Shown in pieces: positions 8,872 to 17,226 of a stretch of 64,000 nt of DNA. Under the pieces are notes generated by a model, which was given only the letters and a program-made list of their open reading frames with translations, was not told the origin of the DNA and searched no databases. The DNA is from CAHJXF01 sp038225855 (GTDB lineage Bacteria > Pseudomonadota > Gammaproteobacteria > Burkholderiales > Burkholderiaceae_D): assembly GCA_038225855.1 (NCBI GenBank), contig JBBRQU010000008.1, positions 39,413-103,412 on the forward strand, written 5' to 3'. Each line of letters begins with the position of its first letter. Within the stretch, counting starts at the first letter, position 1. The position numbers were made by a program, and so were the translations under genes.

Positions 8872-11073
8872 CTACAGGAAGTTGAGTCCTTCAGGCAACG
8901 GCGGCGTGATCGGCGTTTCGAAAATCGGACCGCCTCCGTCCGGATCGATCACGATCGTGCCATCCGAAGCGAAGAACACCGCGATCTGAATCTGCGCGGC
9001 CACGGCGAACGGCGCCGCGGCGGCAATGCCTATGTTGGTCAGGAAGGTATGCGGATTTTTCGAGATGGCTCCACCGGTTGCCGCATAGGCGAGATCGTTG
9101 CGGAAATAGGTGGCGCGATCGGCGAGGTTTCCGGCTCGAAGGATGGCGGTCGTGGTCGGGTTGGGCACGGTGCCGTCACCCTTGGCGAACTGGAAGATCA
9201 CCGACTTGGCCGAGTTGCCGTGCAGCGGATCCTTGCGGATGAACGGCGCGTATGCCACCGGGTTGCCCGCCTGTTGCACCCACTCGTTGTTGTCCAGGAC
9301 GAGCTGAATGGCGCTCGCGCCAGGCACGGTGTTGAGCAGCGGCGGCAGGTTGCGCAGCGGAATGTTCTCGTTGAATCTCAGATTGAACGGGAAGGGCACG
9401 CCGGGCGCCGGCGGAAGATTCAACAACTGCGGCTGCCGCGTGGCCAGCGCGATCGCGGTCAGAAAGCGGAACGCGCCCAGGCGCGCGACCTCGGGGATCG
9501 AACCTCCCGGCACGTTGGGAACGCCTGCCTTGACCGCGCTTTCCACGCCGAGAAAAATCGTGCCGTAGATGCCGCCGAATGATTGTCCCGCGTAGTAGAT
9601 GCGGTCTCGATCCAGATCGACGCTGCGATTGCCGTCGACGTCGATGCCCAGCTGGATCTGCCGCACCAGCTGCATCAGATCGACGACGGTCTGCCTCAAG
9701 CCATCGCGGCCTCCGATAATGGTCCGCGGCGCCGCGGCGTTGACGCCTTCGGTCGAATCGATCGTGCCGTTGCCGTCCTGGTCGATGCCGCGTCCTCCCG
9801 AAGGCACGACCACCGGCGCGCCAACGTTGCGGATCACATTGAGCGTGCCCAACGCGCCGCCGCCGTGACCGACGACGCTGATGGCGATGGTCGCGATGCC
9901 CCTGGACGCGAACACCGACGCCACGGTCCACGGCGCGCCGTACATGCTGTCGGTGAAGCCGTGGCCGAAGATCGCCACCGGCCAGCCGGCCGCCGGCCGC
10001 GGGCCGCTGGGTAGGAACAGTTCGAACACCAACTCGTTGGTCCCCCGGACTTCGGGCTGGCCCGTCAGCGTTCCCGTGGCAGGGATGAACCTGGCCGCGG
10101 TCTCGTAGTCGGGCGAGCGGAATTTGCCGAAGGCAACGCGCCCCACGGCACCCGGCACGACACCGAGTGCCGTGGTCGGCACGAATGACGTGGTGAACGA
10201 AGGCGCGGTGCCGGTCTGCTGCGTCCACTGGATCGCTGTCAGGTTGGGCACGTGGAACACCGCCCGCGTGCTGCCGCCGTTGCCGATCATGAAGTTGACG
10301 GGCGCCGGGTGCGAATGCTTGATCTGCTGATGGATCTTCTGCAGATCGGCGCTGATGCTCTGCGTGGTGAACAGGCTCAACGCGACGATGCGATGGCGTG
10401 TCGAGCGCGCAGAGCGCTCGCCTTCGGTGAGCGCCTTGCGATAGTCCATCAAGTCGTGGTCCCTGGCTTCGTCATCGCTCGGCTCATTCCTGAAGCGCTC
10501 GAATCCGCGTCCCTCGATCGGGTCGCCGGCCGCGTCGTGGACGCCGTTGGTGACGACCAGCAGGTAGCGCGAGTGTTCGTTCAGCAGCTCATCGGACTCG
10601 AACACCAAAGTCTTGGCGGCCACATCGAAGGTCACCTGATTAATGCCCACGCGCCGCCCGAAGTCCTCGCCCGAGAGCGTGTCGCCGAGGTTGACGAGGA
10701 ATACCGTGTCGCTCGTGACGGTGGTGACATCGATGGCGCCCGTGAACGGCACGGTGATGCGCGGTTGCGTGTTGAAGCCGTCGAGCGTGTTGATGACGTC
10801 GATGTCGGCGCAGTCGGACGGCCGCACCGCGCAATCCGGTTTGGGAAGCTGGACGCGCTTGAAGGTGTTCTGGGAAAAATCAACCCGCGTGAATCGATCG
10901 CTGGGGAAAGGCGTGGACGCCGGGCTTGAATGATCCATGCGCACGCTGACGCCGGCGGCCAGGGCGAAAACCGGCGCGGCCAGCAAGGCGAGGATCGCAG
11001 CGACGCGAGTCACCCGTCGGGCATGCGTTGAGGGCGCGCAGACTGCCCGCGCGCGATTGAAGCGAGTTTCCAT
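8872..11073 (-). CDS. Secreted lipase/esterase with alpha/beta-hydrolase fold
   Basis: 733 residues with a signal peptide (to about residue 40, VFALAA). The N-terminal part resembles the Ig-like beta domain of bacterial virulence-factor lipases; the C-terminal part has the hydrolase core with an oxyanion region (IFGHGFTDS, ~370) and the nucleophile elbow GQSFGG (Ser ~498). Two Asp/Asn-rich loops (DQDGNGTIDS at 431-440 and DVDGNRSVDLDRD near 478-490) look like calcium-binding loops. It probably hydrolyses esters or lipids outside the cytoplasm; the substrate is unknown. The broken TetR gene just upstream on the same strand may once have regulated it. Confidence 0.82.
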   Translation of the reverse strand: METRFNRARAVCAPSTHARRVTRVAAILALLAAPVFALAAGVSVRMDHSSPASTPFPSDRFTRVDFSQNTFKRVQLPKPDCAVRPSDCADIDVINTLDGFNTQPRITVPFTGAIDVTTVTSDTVFLVNLGDTLSGEDFGRRVGINQVTFDVAAKTLVFESDELLNEHSRYLLVVTNGVHDAAGDPIEGRGFERFRNEPSDDEARDHDLMDYRKALTEGERSARSTRHRIVALSLFTTQSISADLQKIHQQIKHSHPAPVNFMIGNGGSTRAVFHVPNLTAIQWTQQTGTAPSFTTSFVPTTALGVVPGAVGRVAFGKFRSPDYETAARFIPATGTLTGQPEVRGTNELVFELFLPSGPRPAAGWPVAIFGHGFTDSMYGAPWTVASVFASRGIATIAISVVGHGGGALGTLNVIRNVGAPVVVPSGGRGIDQDGNGTIDSTEGVNAAAPRTIIGGRDGLRQTVVDLMQLVRQIQLGIDVDGNRSVDLDRDRIYYAGQSFGGIYGTIFLGVESAVKAGVPNVPGGSIPEVARLGAFRFLTAIALATRQPQLLNLPPAPGVPFPFNLRFNENIPLRNLPPLLNTVPGASAIQLVLDNNEWVQQAGNPVAYAPFIRKDPLHGNSAKSVIFQFAKGDGTVPNPTTTAILRAGNLADRATYFRNDLAYAATGGAISKNPHTFLTNIGIAAAAPFAVAAQIQIAVFFASDGTIVIDPDGGGPIFETPITPPLPEGLNFL

Positions 11074-11118
11074 GAAGTGTCTCCAGTGGTCTTGTCGGTC
11101 GGGCGGTGTCGTGCACCG

Positions 11119-11470
11119 TCAACGCATCTGTGCAGCGAGGGGCAGTCTGCCCTTTCTCCGACCGGCGTGCAATGCACTTCGTTGCGACAGCGAGAGCTTT
11201 AGCGCAGCGCACGAACCGGCCGCATTGACGATCGCGATCGCGTCGTCGACGACGATGCGCCTCACGCGTTCGAGCAACGCGATCAGCACCGCTTCCTTGC
11301 TGCGGAAATAGAAATAGACCGCGCCCTTGGTGAGCCTGGCCGCGCCCGCGATCTGTTCGAGATTGGTCGAGCGATAGCCCGGGACCATAGCGTTGGCTGA
11401 CGAAGGCAGCGATTCCAACGGCCGAGTTGGTTCGATGCGCAACGAAACACTCGCGCTCGATGCCGCGTAT
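11119..11470 (-). pseudogene. Broken TetR-family regulator
   Basis: A TetR helix-turn-helix is readable (GYRSTNLEQIAGAARLTKGAVYFYFRSKEAVLIALLERVRR), but the preceding helix (IAAFVSQRYGPG) is in another frame, and the frame ends some 45 residues after the HTH region instead of continuing through the ~120-residue ligand domain. So there is a frameshift near 11380 and loss of the C-terminal domain. The remaining frame of 107 codons (11119-11442) might still give a DNA-binding stub, but the gene looks inactive. Confidence 0.65.
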
Positions 11471-11496
11471 CGTCAGGGCAAGCCCATCAACCACCG

Positions 11497-11844
11497 ATGC
11501 CCATGACCATCACCTGCTTCATCCGCTATGAAATCGATCCGAGCAAGCTCGACGATTTTCGTCGCTACGCCGTGGCCTGGGGCCGCATCATCCCCCGTTG
11601 CGGCGGCCACCTGATCGGATACTTTCTGCCGCACGAGGGCTCGAACGTCGAGGGCTGGGGCCTGATCGCCTTCGACAGCCTCGCGGCCTACGAGGCTTAT
11701 CGCAAACGCATCAAGGCCGACCCCGAAGGACGCGCCAATTTCGAATTCGCGCAGCGCGAGCGCTTCATCCTTCGCGAGGAACGTCGCTTCACCGAGGTCG
11801 TTCCGGAAACCTTCGGGCGTCCGGCGTCGGAGGTCGCGTCATGA
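11497..11844 (+). CDS. NIPSNAP-family protein
   Basis: 115 residues with a single NIPSNAP domain of the dimeric ferredoxin-like fold (CFIRYEIDPSKLDDFRRYAVAW, GHLIGYFLPHEGSNVEGWGLIAFDS, AYEAYRKRIKADPEG). Bacterial members are small cytoplasmic proteins of unsettled function. It begins two bases beyond the region of the broken TetR gene, on the opposite strand, and precedes serC by 87 bases. Start is 11497 or the second ATG at 11503. Confidence 0.82.
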   Translation: MPMTITCFIRYEIDPSKLDDFRRYAVAWGRIIPRCGGHLIGYFLPHEGSNVEGWGLIAFDSLAAYEAYRKRIKADPEGRANFEFAQRERFILREERRFTEVVPETFGRPASEVAS

Positions 11845-11931
11845 ATTTGGGGACGCGGGTTCGTCGTTGGAGTGATCGGCGCGGGGCAATACACTAGCGC
11901 CCCAGCCCTTCCTCACGATAAAGCGATCACG

Positions 11932-13014
11932 ATGCCTCGTATCTTCAACTTCAGTGCCGGCCCCGCCGTCCTTCCCGAAGAAGTCCTCCGAGAAGCCGCT
12001 GCCGAGATGCTCGACTGGCACGGCTCGGGACAGTCCGTGATGGAGATGAGCCATCGCGGCCGCGAGTACATGAGCATTCAGGCCGAGGCCGAAAGCGACT
12101 TGCGCGAATTGATGGGGATCCCCGCGAACTACAAGGTTCTCTTTCTGCAAGGCGGCGCGTCGCAGCAGTTCTCGATGATCCCGGCCAATCTCTTGCGCGG
12201 CAAGACCACGGCCGACTACGTCAACACCGGCGAGTGGTCGAAGAAGGCGATCAAGGAGGCGAAGCTCTATTGCAACGTCAACGTCGCCGCATCGGCCGAG
12301 GACAGACACTTCACGTATGTCCCTGCGCAGTCCTCGTGGAAGCTCGACGCCGACGCGGCCTATCTGCACTACTGCGCGAACGAAACGATAGGCGGCGTCG
12401 AATTCAACTGGACTCCCGAATCCGGCGGCGTGCCGCTGGTGGCCGACGTGTCGTCGACCTTCCTGTCGCGGCCGGTCGAAGTCGCGAAGCACGGCCTCGT
12501 CTACGGCGGCGCGCAAAAGAACATCGGCCCGGCCGGACTCGTGATCTTGATCGTTCGCGACGATCTGATCGGGCAGGCCAAGCCGGCGTTGCCCTCGATG
12601 CTCGATTACAAGGTTCATGCGGACAACGATTCGATGTACAACACGCCGCCCACGTATGCGATCTATATCGCGGGCCTGGTGTTCCAGTGGTTGAAGCGCG
12701 GCGGCGGTATCGCGGCGATCGAGCGACGCAATATCGAGAAGTCGCAACTGCTTTATGAATATCTCGACTCGAGCGGCTTCTATTCGAACCCGGTCGACAA
12801 GGCGGATCGCTCGCGCATGAACGTGCCGTTCACGTTGAAGGACGCGGCGCTCGACGACGCCTTCCTCGAGGGCGCGAAGGAGCGCGGGATGCTGCAATTG
12901 AAGGGGCATCGTTCGGTGGGTGGGATGCGCGCTTCGATCTACAACGCGATGACTATCGAAGGGGTCAAGACGCTGGTTGCGTTCATGCGTGAGTTCGAGG
13001 CCGCGCATGGATAG
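11932..13014 (+). CDS. serC: Phosphoserine aminotransferase SerC
   Basis: 360 residues, the normal length. SerC is the PLP enzyme that makes 3-phosphoserine from 3-phosphohydroxypyruvate and glutamate in serine synthesis. It starts with the family N-terminus (FNFSAGPAVLPEEVL), has VMEMSHRG, the phosphate-binding GGASQQF and the PLP lysine in YGGAQKNIGPAG. The ATG at 11932 is chosen on this N-terminus; a longer frame from 11872 adds unconserved residues. The end overlaps serA by 8 bases, which indicates coupled translation of two steps of one pathway. Confidence 0.96.
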   Translation: MPRIFNFSAGPAVLPEEVLREAAAEMLDWHGSGQSVMEMSHRGREYMSIQAEAESDLRELMGIPANYKVLFLQGGASQQFSMIPANLLRGKTTADYVNTGEWSKKAIKEAKLYCNVNVAASAEDRHFTYVPAQSSWKLDADAAYLHYCANETIGGVEFNWTPESGGVPLVADVSSTFLSRPVEVAKHGLVYGGAQKNIGPAGLVILIVRDDLIGQAKPALPSMLDYKVHADNDSMYNTPPTYAIYIAGLVFQWLKRGGGIAAIERRNIEKSQLLYEYLDSSGFYSNPVDKADRSRMNVPFTLKDAALDDAFLEGAKERGMLQLKGHRSVGGMRASIYNAMTIEGVKTLVAFMREFEAAHG

Positions 13015-14224
13015 GCGCTCGTTCCGCATCCAGGTCATCAACCAGATTTCACCGGTCGGACTATCGCGCCTACCGGCCGACTTGTACGCGGTCGGCAAGG
13101 ACGCCGAAAAGCCCGATGCGATTCTGGTTCGCTCGGCCGACATGCATGCCATGGACATCCCGGGCAGCGTGCTGGCGATCGGTCGCGCGGGCGCGGGCAC
13201 CAACAACATCCCCGTGCAGGCGATGAGCAAGCGCGGCGTCCCGGTCTTCAACGCGCCGGGCGCGAACGCCAATGCGGTCAAGGAGCTCGTGCTCGCCGGC
13301 ATGCTGATGGCCGCTCGCAACCTGCCGGCCGCGATGCAGTTCGTGGGACAGCTTGCGCCATCTCATCCCGACCTCGACCGCGCGGTCGAAGACGGGAAGA
13401 AGAACTTCGCGGGCTTCGAGCTTTCCGGACACACGCTCGGCGTGATTGGTCTCGGCATGATCGGCTGCCTGGTCGCCGACGCGGCCATCAAGCTCGGCAT
13501 GAAGGTCGTCGGATACGACCCGGAGATCACGGTCGATGCCGCGTGGAGCTTGCCCTCGCAAGTCAAGAAGGCGCAGTCGGTCGCGGAGATTTTGAAGAGC
13601 TGCGATTTCGTGACGCTGCACGTTCCGCTGGTCGATGCGACGCGCGGGGTGATCAACGCCGAAAATTTGAAGACGCTGAGCAACGACGCGGTGGTCCTGA
13701 ACTTTTCGCGCGAAGGCGTCGTCGACGAGCGCGCGATCCTCGCCGCACTCGCCGAAAAGAAGCTGCGCAACTACGTCTGCGATTTCCCGAGCGCGGCGAT
13801 GAGCGGCAGCGACGTCAACGGCGCAAACGGCGTCATCGTCCTGCCGCATCTGGGTGCGTCCACGAAAGAAGCCGAAGACAATTGCGCGGCGATGGTGGTC
13901 GATCAACTGCGCAACTATCTCGAAGACGGCAATATCCAGAACGCCGTCAACTTTCCTACTGCAATCGCCCCGCGTGAATCGAACTATCGCATTGCGATCG
14001 CCAACGCGAACGTGCCGAACATGCTCGGCCAGATTTCGACGGCGATGGCGTATGCGGGACTGAACATCCACAACATGCTCAACAAGTCGCGTGGTGACAT
14101 GGCGTATACGCTGGTCGACGTCGACAGCGCTGTCGGCGACGTGGTGATCGAGGCGATCCATGCGATCGACGGCGTGTTGTCGGTGCGTTATCTGCCCGCA
14201 CCCGACTCCAGAGGACCCGCATGA
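13007..14224 (+). CDS. serA: D-3-phosphoglycerate dehydrogenase SerA
   Basis: 405 residues. It catalyses the first step of serine synthesis, NAD-dependent oxidation of 3-phosphoglycerate. The Rossmann motif is GVIGLGMIGCLVADAA; substrate and catalytic positions include the Arg-Glu of NFSREGVVDE and the His of VLPHLGASTKEAEDN. A C-terminal ACT domain (ANANVPNMLGQISTAMAYAGLNIHNMLNKS) ends the protein, so feedback by serine or another amino acid is possible. Gene order serC-serA reverses the reaction order. It overlaps serC at its start and creA by ATGA at its end. Confidence 0.95.
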   Translation: MDRRSFRIQVINQISPVGLSRLPADLYAVGKDAEKPDAILVRSADMHAMDIPGSVLAIGRAGAGTNNIPVQAMSKRGVPVFNAPGANANAVKELVLAGMLMAARNLPAAMQFVGQLAPSHPDLDRAVEDGKKNFAGFELSGHTLGVIGLGMIGCLVADAAIKLGMKVVGYDPEITVDAAWSLPSQVKKAQSVAEILKSCDFVTLHVPLVDATRGVINAENLKTLSNDAVVLNFSREGVVDERAILAALAEKKLRNYVCDFPSAAMSGSDVNGANGVIVLPHLGASTKEAEDNCAAMVVDQLRNYLEDGNIQNAVNFPTAIAPRESNYRIAIANANVPNMLGQISTAMAYAGLNIHNMLNKSRGDMAYTLVDVDSAVGDVVIEAIHAIDGVLSVRYLPAPDSRGPA

Positions 14225-14685
14225 AAATCTCGCTTGCGCTGGTGTTGATGGCCGCGCCCCTGGTGGTGAACGCCGAGCCGATCGGCGATGTCGACACCGC
14301 CTTCAAGTTGATCGGCCCGGACCACAAGGTCGTCGTCGAAGCCTACGACGATCCCAGGGTCGCCGGCGTGACGTGCTACGTGTCGCGCGCGAAGACCGGC
14401 GGCATCAAGGGCGCACTCGGCGTGGCCGAGGACAAGGCCGAAGCGTCGATCGCCTGCCGACAGGTCGGACCGCTCTCGTTCTCAGGCCCCCTGCCGTTGA
14501 AGGAAGAAGTGTTCAGCGAGCGCCTGTCGATCCTCTTCAAGCGGCTGCGCATCGTGCGCATGGTCGATGCGAAGCGCAACACGCTGGTCTATCTGACCTA
14601 TTCGGACCGGTTGATCGATGGGTCGCCGAAGAATGGGGTGACCGCAGTGCCGGTGCCTCAAGCACAGAAGATTCCCGTCAAGTAG
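14221..14685 (+). CDS. creA: CreA family periplasmic protein
   Basis: 154 residues with a signal peptide (cleavage near VVNAEP). The mature part matches the CreA family (IGDVDTAFKLIGPDHKVVVEAYDDPRVAGVTCYVSRAKTGGIKG, EDKAEASIACRQVGP, IVRMVDAKRNTLVYLTYSDRLIDGSPKN). Its biochemical role is unknown. It is coupled to serA by an ATGA overlap and is the last gene of the serC-serA-creA unit. Confidence 0.9.
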   Translation: MKISLALVLMAAPLVVNAEPIGDVDTAFKLIGPDHKVVVEAYDDPRVAGVTCYVSRAKTGGIKGALGVAEDKAEASIACRQVGPLSFSGPLPLKEEVFSERLSILFKRLRIVRMVDAKRNTLVYLTYSDRLIDGSPKNGVTAVPVPQAQKIPVK

Positions 14686-14814
14686 CGCGTCGCGACCGCC
14701 CGGCTCCGATCCGTTCCGTTCCGTTCCGATCATCGACCGATGCGCGATCGCGGCGTCAGGCAATCGTGCTTGCCGGGCGCCACGTCGGATCGCGAGCCCG
14801 GCGACGCGAGGCCG

Positions 14815-15117
14815 CTACTGGCCGAACGTCTTGAACTCCATCATGAAGCTCTTGAACTGTTCCATCGTCATCATTCCCTTCTTCGACGCCATGTCGAACA
14901 TCTTGCCCTGCATGTCGAGATATTCCTTCTTCGAGATCATGCCGTCCTTGTTCTTGTCGGTCATCTCCGGCATTTTCGCGATCATCTGCTTCAGATCGTT
15001 GAAGCCGTGCGGATCGACGTCACCGACCGCATGAGCGGTGCCGCCCAATAGCGCGAAAGAAATGAGAGTGCTCGCGCAGGCCAGTTGTAGGAAGCGTCGT
15101 GTCTTGATGGTGTGCAT
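14815..15117 (-). CDS. Small secreted EF-hand protein
   Basis: 100 residues with a signal peptide (cleavage after GTAHA) and one clear EF-hand calcium loop (DKNKDGMISKKEY), followed by a Met-rich C-terminal helix pair (MFDMASKKGMMTMEQFKSFMMEF). It probably binds calcium in the periplasm. The start ATG at 15117 has a good AGGAGA site. It lies 131 bases after the YeeE-type transporter on the same strand. Confidence 0.8.
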   Translation of the reverse strand: MHTIKTRRFLQLACASTLISFALLGGTAHAVGDVDPHGFNDLKQMIAKMPEMTDKNKDGMISKKEYLDMQGKMFDMASKKGMMTMEQFKSFMMEFKTFGQ

Positions 15118-15248
15118 GGAGTTCTCCTGATGAAAGGCTCTTCGCGAGAGCATGGCCCCGACGTTGCGGGGAATGGTTGAGCGCACCCTGTTTCGGGCAT
15201 CGCAATCGCAGTCGGCCTGCGCCGGCTGCGAAACGATCGAAGTCCTGT

Positions 15249-16232
15249 TCATTGCGCCGAGATCTCGGATGCGCTGTTGAACAGCCTGCGTTGCAGCGAC
15301 AACGCGCAGCCGATCGTCACGCACATCGTCGCGAACGCCGCCCATGCGTAGGGCCGGAGCAGCGGCATGCCGACCAGGATCAGTCCATCGTTTCCGCCGG
15401 GGATGAGCAAGCTGCCCCAGCCCATCAGCATTCCTCCGGCCAGACAACGCAGCAGCGAACCCGCTTGAATGCGGGTGTGCCGAAAAAGTCCGGCGGTCCA
15501 CCCGCCGATCAGGGCGCCGATCCACAGGCAGAGCAGCAGCAACGCGCGCGCGCTCACGCTATGCGCCATGCCGCGGGCGAGATCTGCGAGCGCATCGGTG
15601 TAGGCCCACGCGCCGACCAGCAACAGCGTGATGAGAAAGGTGATGCCGATGACCGTCGTCGCTGCGTGCGGCGACCACAGATGCCTGGTCAGCAACGCGC
15701 GCGTCGCGATGCGATGCGCAACGATCGCCGCCACAACGCGCCCCAGCAGTACCACAGCGATGACCCACGCAGCGACGGCGGGCAGAGCGAGGACGATGGA
15801 GCCACCCGCGATAGCCTGCGATGGCGGCATCGCGAAAACTTTCGTCACGCCGAGGCATCCGAGAAAGAATCCGACCGGCGTCGCGATGTAGGCCCATTCG
15901 CCCGAACCGAAGCGGGCGATCGCGCCGAAGACACAGGCACGATTGACGAAGGCGCCCAGCCCGAGAAGGAAGGCGCCGGTCACCGTCCAGCCGTTGAGGG
16001 CATATCCGGTGGGAACCTGCGCGAGCCATCCGAGCTCGCGCGCGATCAAGAGGCCTCCGGCGACCCATGCGGATGCTTCGAGCAACGCGACGAGCTGCTT
16101 CACGCCGCGACGCGCGATGACCTCGTCGACCGCGGCCACGGTGCAAGTCGCTCCACGCTGGATGGCGAACCCCATCGTGCCGACGCACAGCGCCGCCACC
16201 GCGAATACCAGGCCGCCGATCATGATGTCCAT
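15249..16232 (-). CDS. YeeE/YedE (TsuA-like) sulfur-compound transporter
   Basis: 327 residues with about nine to ten hydrophobic helices. Two Cys motifs typical of YeeE/TsuA thiosulfate channels are present: GATCTVAAVDEV near the N-terminus and NRACVFGAIARFGSGEWAY in the middle. Related proteins import thiosulfate or other sulfur compounds across the inner membrane. The ATG at 16232 gives the conserved N-terminus. It directly follows a truncated disulfide-reductase gene and a DUF302 gene, a set often associated with sulfur or thiol metabolism (inference). Confidence 0.83.
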   Translation of the reverse strand: MDIMIGGLVFAVAALCVGTMGFAIQRGATCTVAAVDEVIARRGVKQLVALLEASAWVAGGLLIARELGWLAQVPTGYALNGWTVTGAFLLGLGAFVNRACVFGAIARFGSGEWAYIATPVGFFLGCLGVTKVFAMPPSQAIAGGSIVLALPAVAAWVIAVVLLGRVVAAIVAHRIATRALLTRHLWSPHAATTVIGITFLITLLLVGAWAYTDALADLARGMAHSVSARALLLLCLWIGALIGGWTAGLFRHTRIQAGSLLRCLAGGMLMGWGSLLIPGGNDGLILVGMPLLRPYAWAAFATMCVTIGCALSLQRRLFNSASEISAQ

Positions 16233-16314
16233 GCCGACCTCGCGAGCACGCGCGCGGCTATCGACGCGAACGACAGAGCGAGTTCGCGCGCATAGCCCCA
16301 TGGCATGGCGCACT

Positions 16315-16641
16315 TCACGACTGGCCTTCGAGCGGCTCGAGTTGTCCGAGCATTGTCGGAATCAACTCGCTGACGGCCTTCATGTCCACGCGCACTGCGC
16401 TATCGATCGCATCGGCGCTCTTGATAACCACGCCGTAGTCCGCAGTACAACGCGCGGCGTGGGCCGCGCGGGCGCTCGCAATCATCGTCTTGGCCGGGAT
16501 ACAGCCATCGTTCACGCACGTGCCGCCGAGGTGTTCGCGTTCGATCAGCACCGTCTTCATGCCGGCCTTCGCAAGGCGCACCGCGAGGAACCGGCCGGCC
16601 TGTCCGCTGCCGATGACGATGGCGTCGTATGAAGCGCTCAT
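16315..16641 (-). pseudogene. N-terminal fragment of a mercuric reductase/lipoamide dehydrogenase-like flavoprotein
   Basis: Only the first 108 codons of a class I pyridine-nucleotide disulfide oxidoreductase remain: the FAD motif VIGSGQAGRFLAVRLAKAG and the redox pair GGTCVNDGCIPAKT. Intact family members have ~450 residues with NAD and dimerisation domains, which are absent; the frame stops 83 bases before the YeeE-type gene. The fragment may still be translated but could not be an active reductase. Confidence 0.75.
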
Positions 16642-16663
16642 CGCTGTCGCCGCGCTCGGATTG

Positions 16664-17146
16664 CTAGCGGCCGCGCACGGTCGACGTGATCGACTCCACG
16701 ACGCTGGTCGCCTTGGCGAACTGCTCGTCGCGATTGGTAATGTGATGGCGCCGAGCGATCCACGCGAAATCGGTCCACGTCGCCCAGACGGTGCCAGCTT
16801 CGTCCTGCGAGATCAGCAGACGCACCGGCCAGTCGAGACCGGCGTTCGGGTTCGCTGTGAGGAATTGCGCGCCGAGCGGCGGGTTGCCGAACTCGAGCAG
16901 CGTGGACGGACGCAGCGCGATACCGGCACCGGCCGCGAGCTGCGCCTGGTCGATCGCCTGAAAAAAAAGAATGCCCTTGTCCGCGATATCGCGGCGAATG
17001 TGGGCGATGGTTTCTTCCAACGAGTAGGCGCTTTTGATCTTGATGAGGCCGTCGGGACCCACGGCTTGCGTCTGCGCGACCGCAGGCGTCATGAACGCGA
17101 GCGCGATGGCCGTTACGGCGGCGACGTGGTAAATGCGATTGATCAT
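16664..17146 (-). CDS. Exported DUF302-family protein
   Basis: 160 residues with a signal peptide (cleavage near PAVAQT). The DUF302 pattern is visible (IKSAYSLEETIAHIRRDIADKGILFFQAIDQAQLA, LLEFGNPPLGAQFL, GLDWPVRLLISQDEAGTVWATWTDFAWIARRH). The family is a small fold of unknown function often found near sulfur-oxidation and reductase genes. The ATG at 17146 begins the signal peptide. Its leader carries a perfect 16-base tandem duplication (17160-17191). Confidence 0.82.
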   Translation of the reverse strand: MINRIYHVAAVTAIALAFMTPAVAQTQAVGPDGLIKIKSAYSLEETIAHIRRDIADKGILFFQAIDQAQLAAGAGIALRPSTLLEFGNPPLGAQFLTANPNAGLDWPVRLLISQDEAGTVWATWTDFAWIARRHHITNRDEQFAKATSVVESITSTVRGR

Positions 17147-17159
17147 GGCAGAAATCTCG

Positions 17160-17191
17160 GTGTGAATGTGCGTTGGTGTGAATGTGCGTTG
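17160..17191. repeat. 16-base tandem duplication in a leader
   Basis: The unit GTGTGAATGTGCGTTG occurs twice in a row without mismatch, directly upstream of the DUF302 gene start. It is a recent duplication by its perfect identity. Confidence 0.9.
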
Positions 17192-17226
17192 GTGTCTGCG
17201 CGATCGATGGCTGCGGTGCGATGCAC

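Noticed and set aside
14686..14814. Short repeats of CCGTT in the creA/EF-hand gap
   Set aside because: Only three short copies; no gene or signal could be supported.
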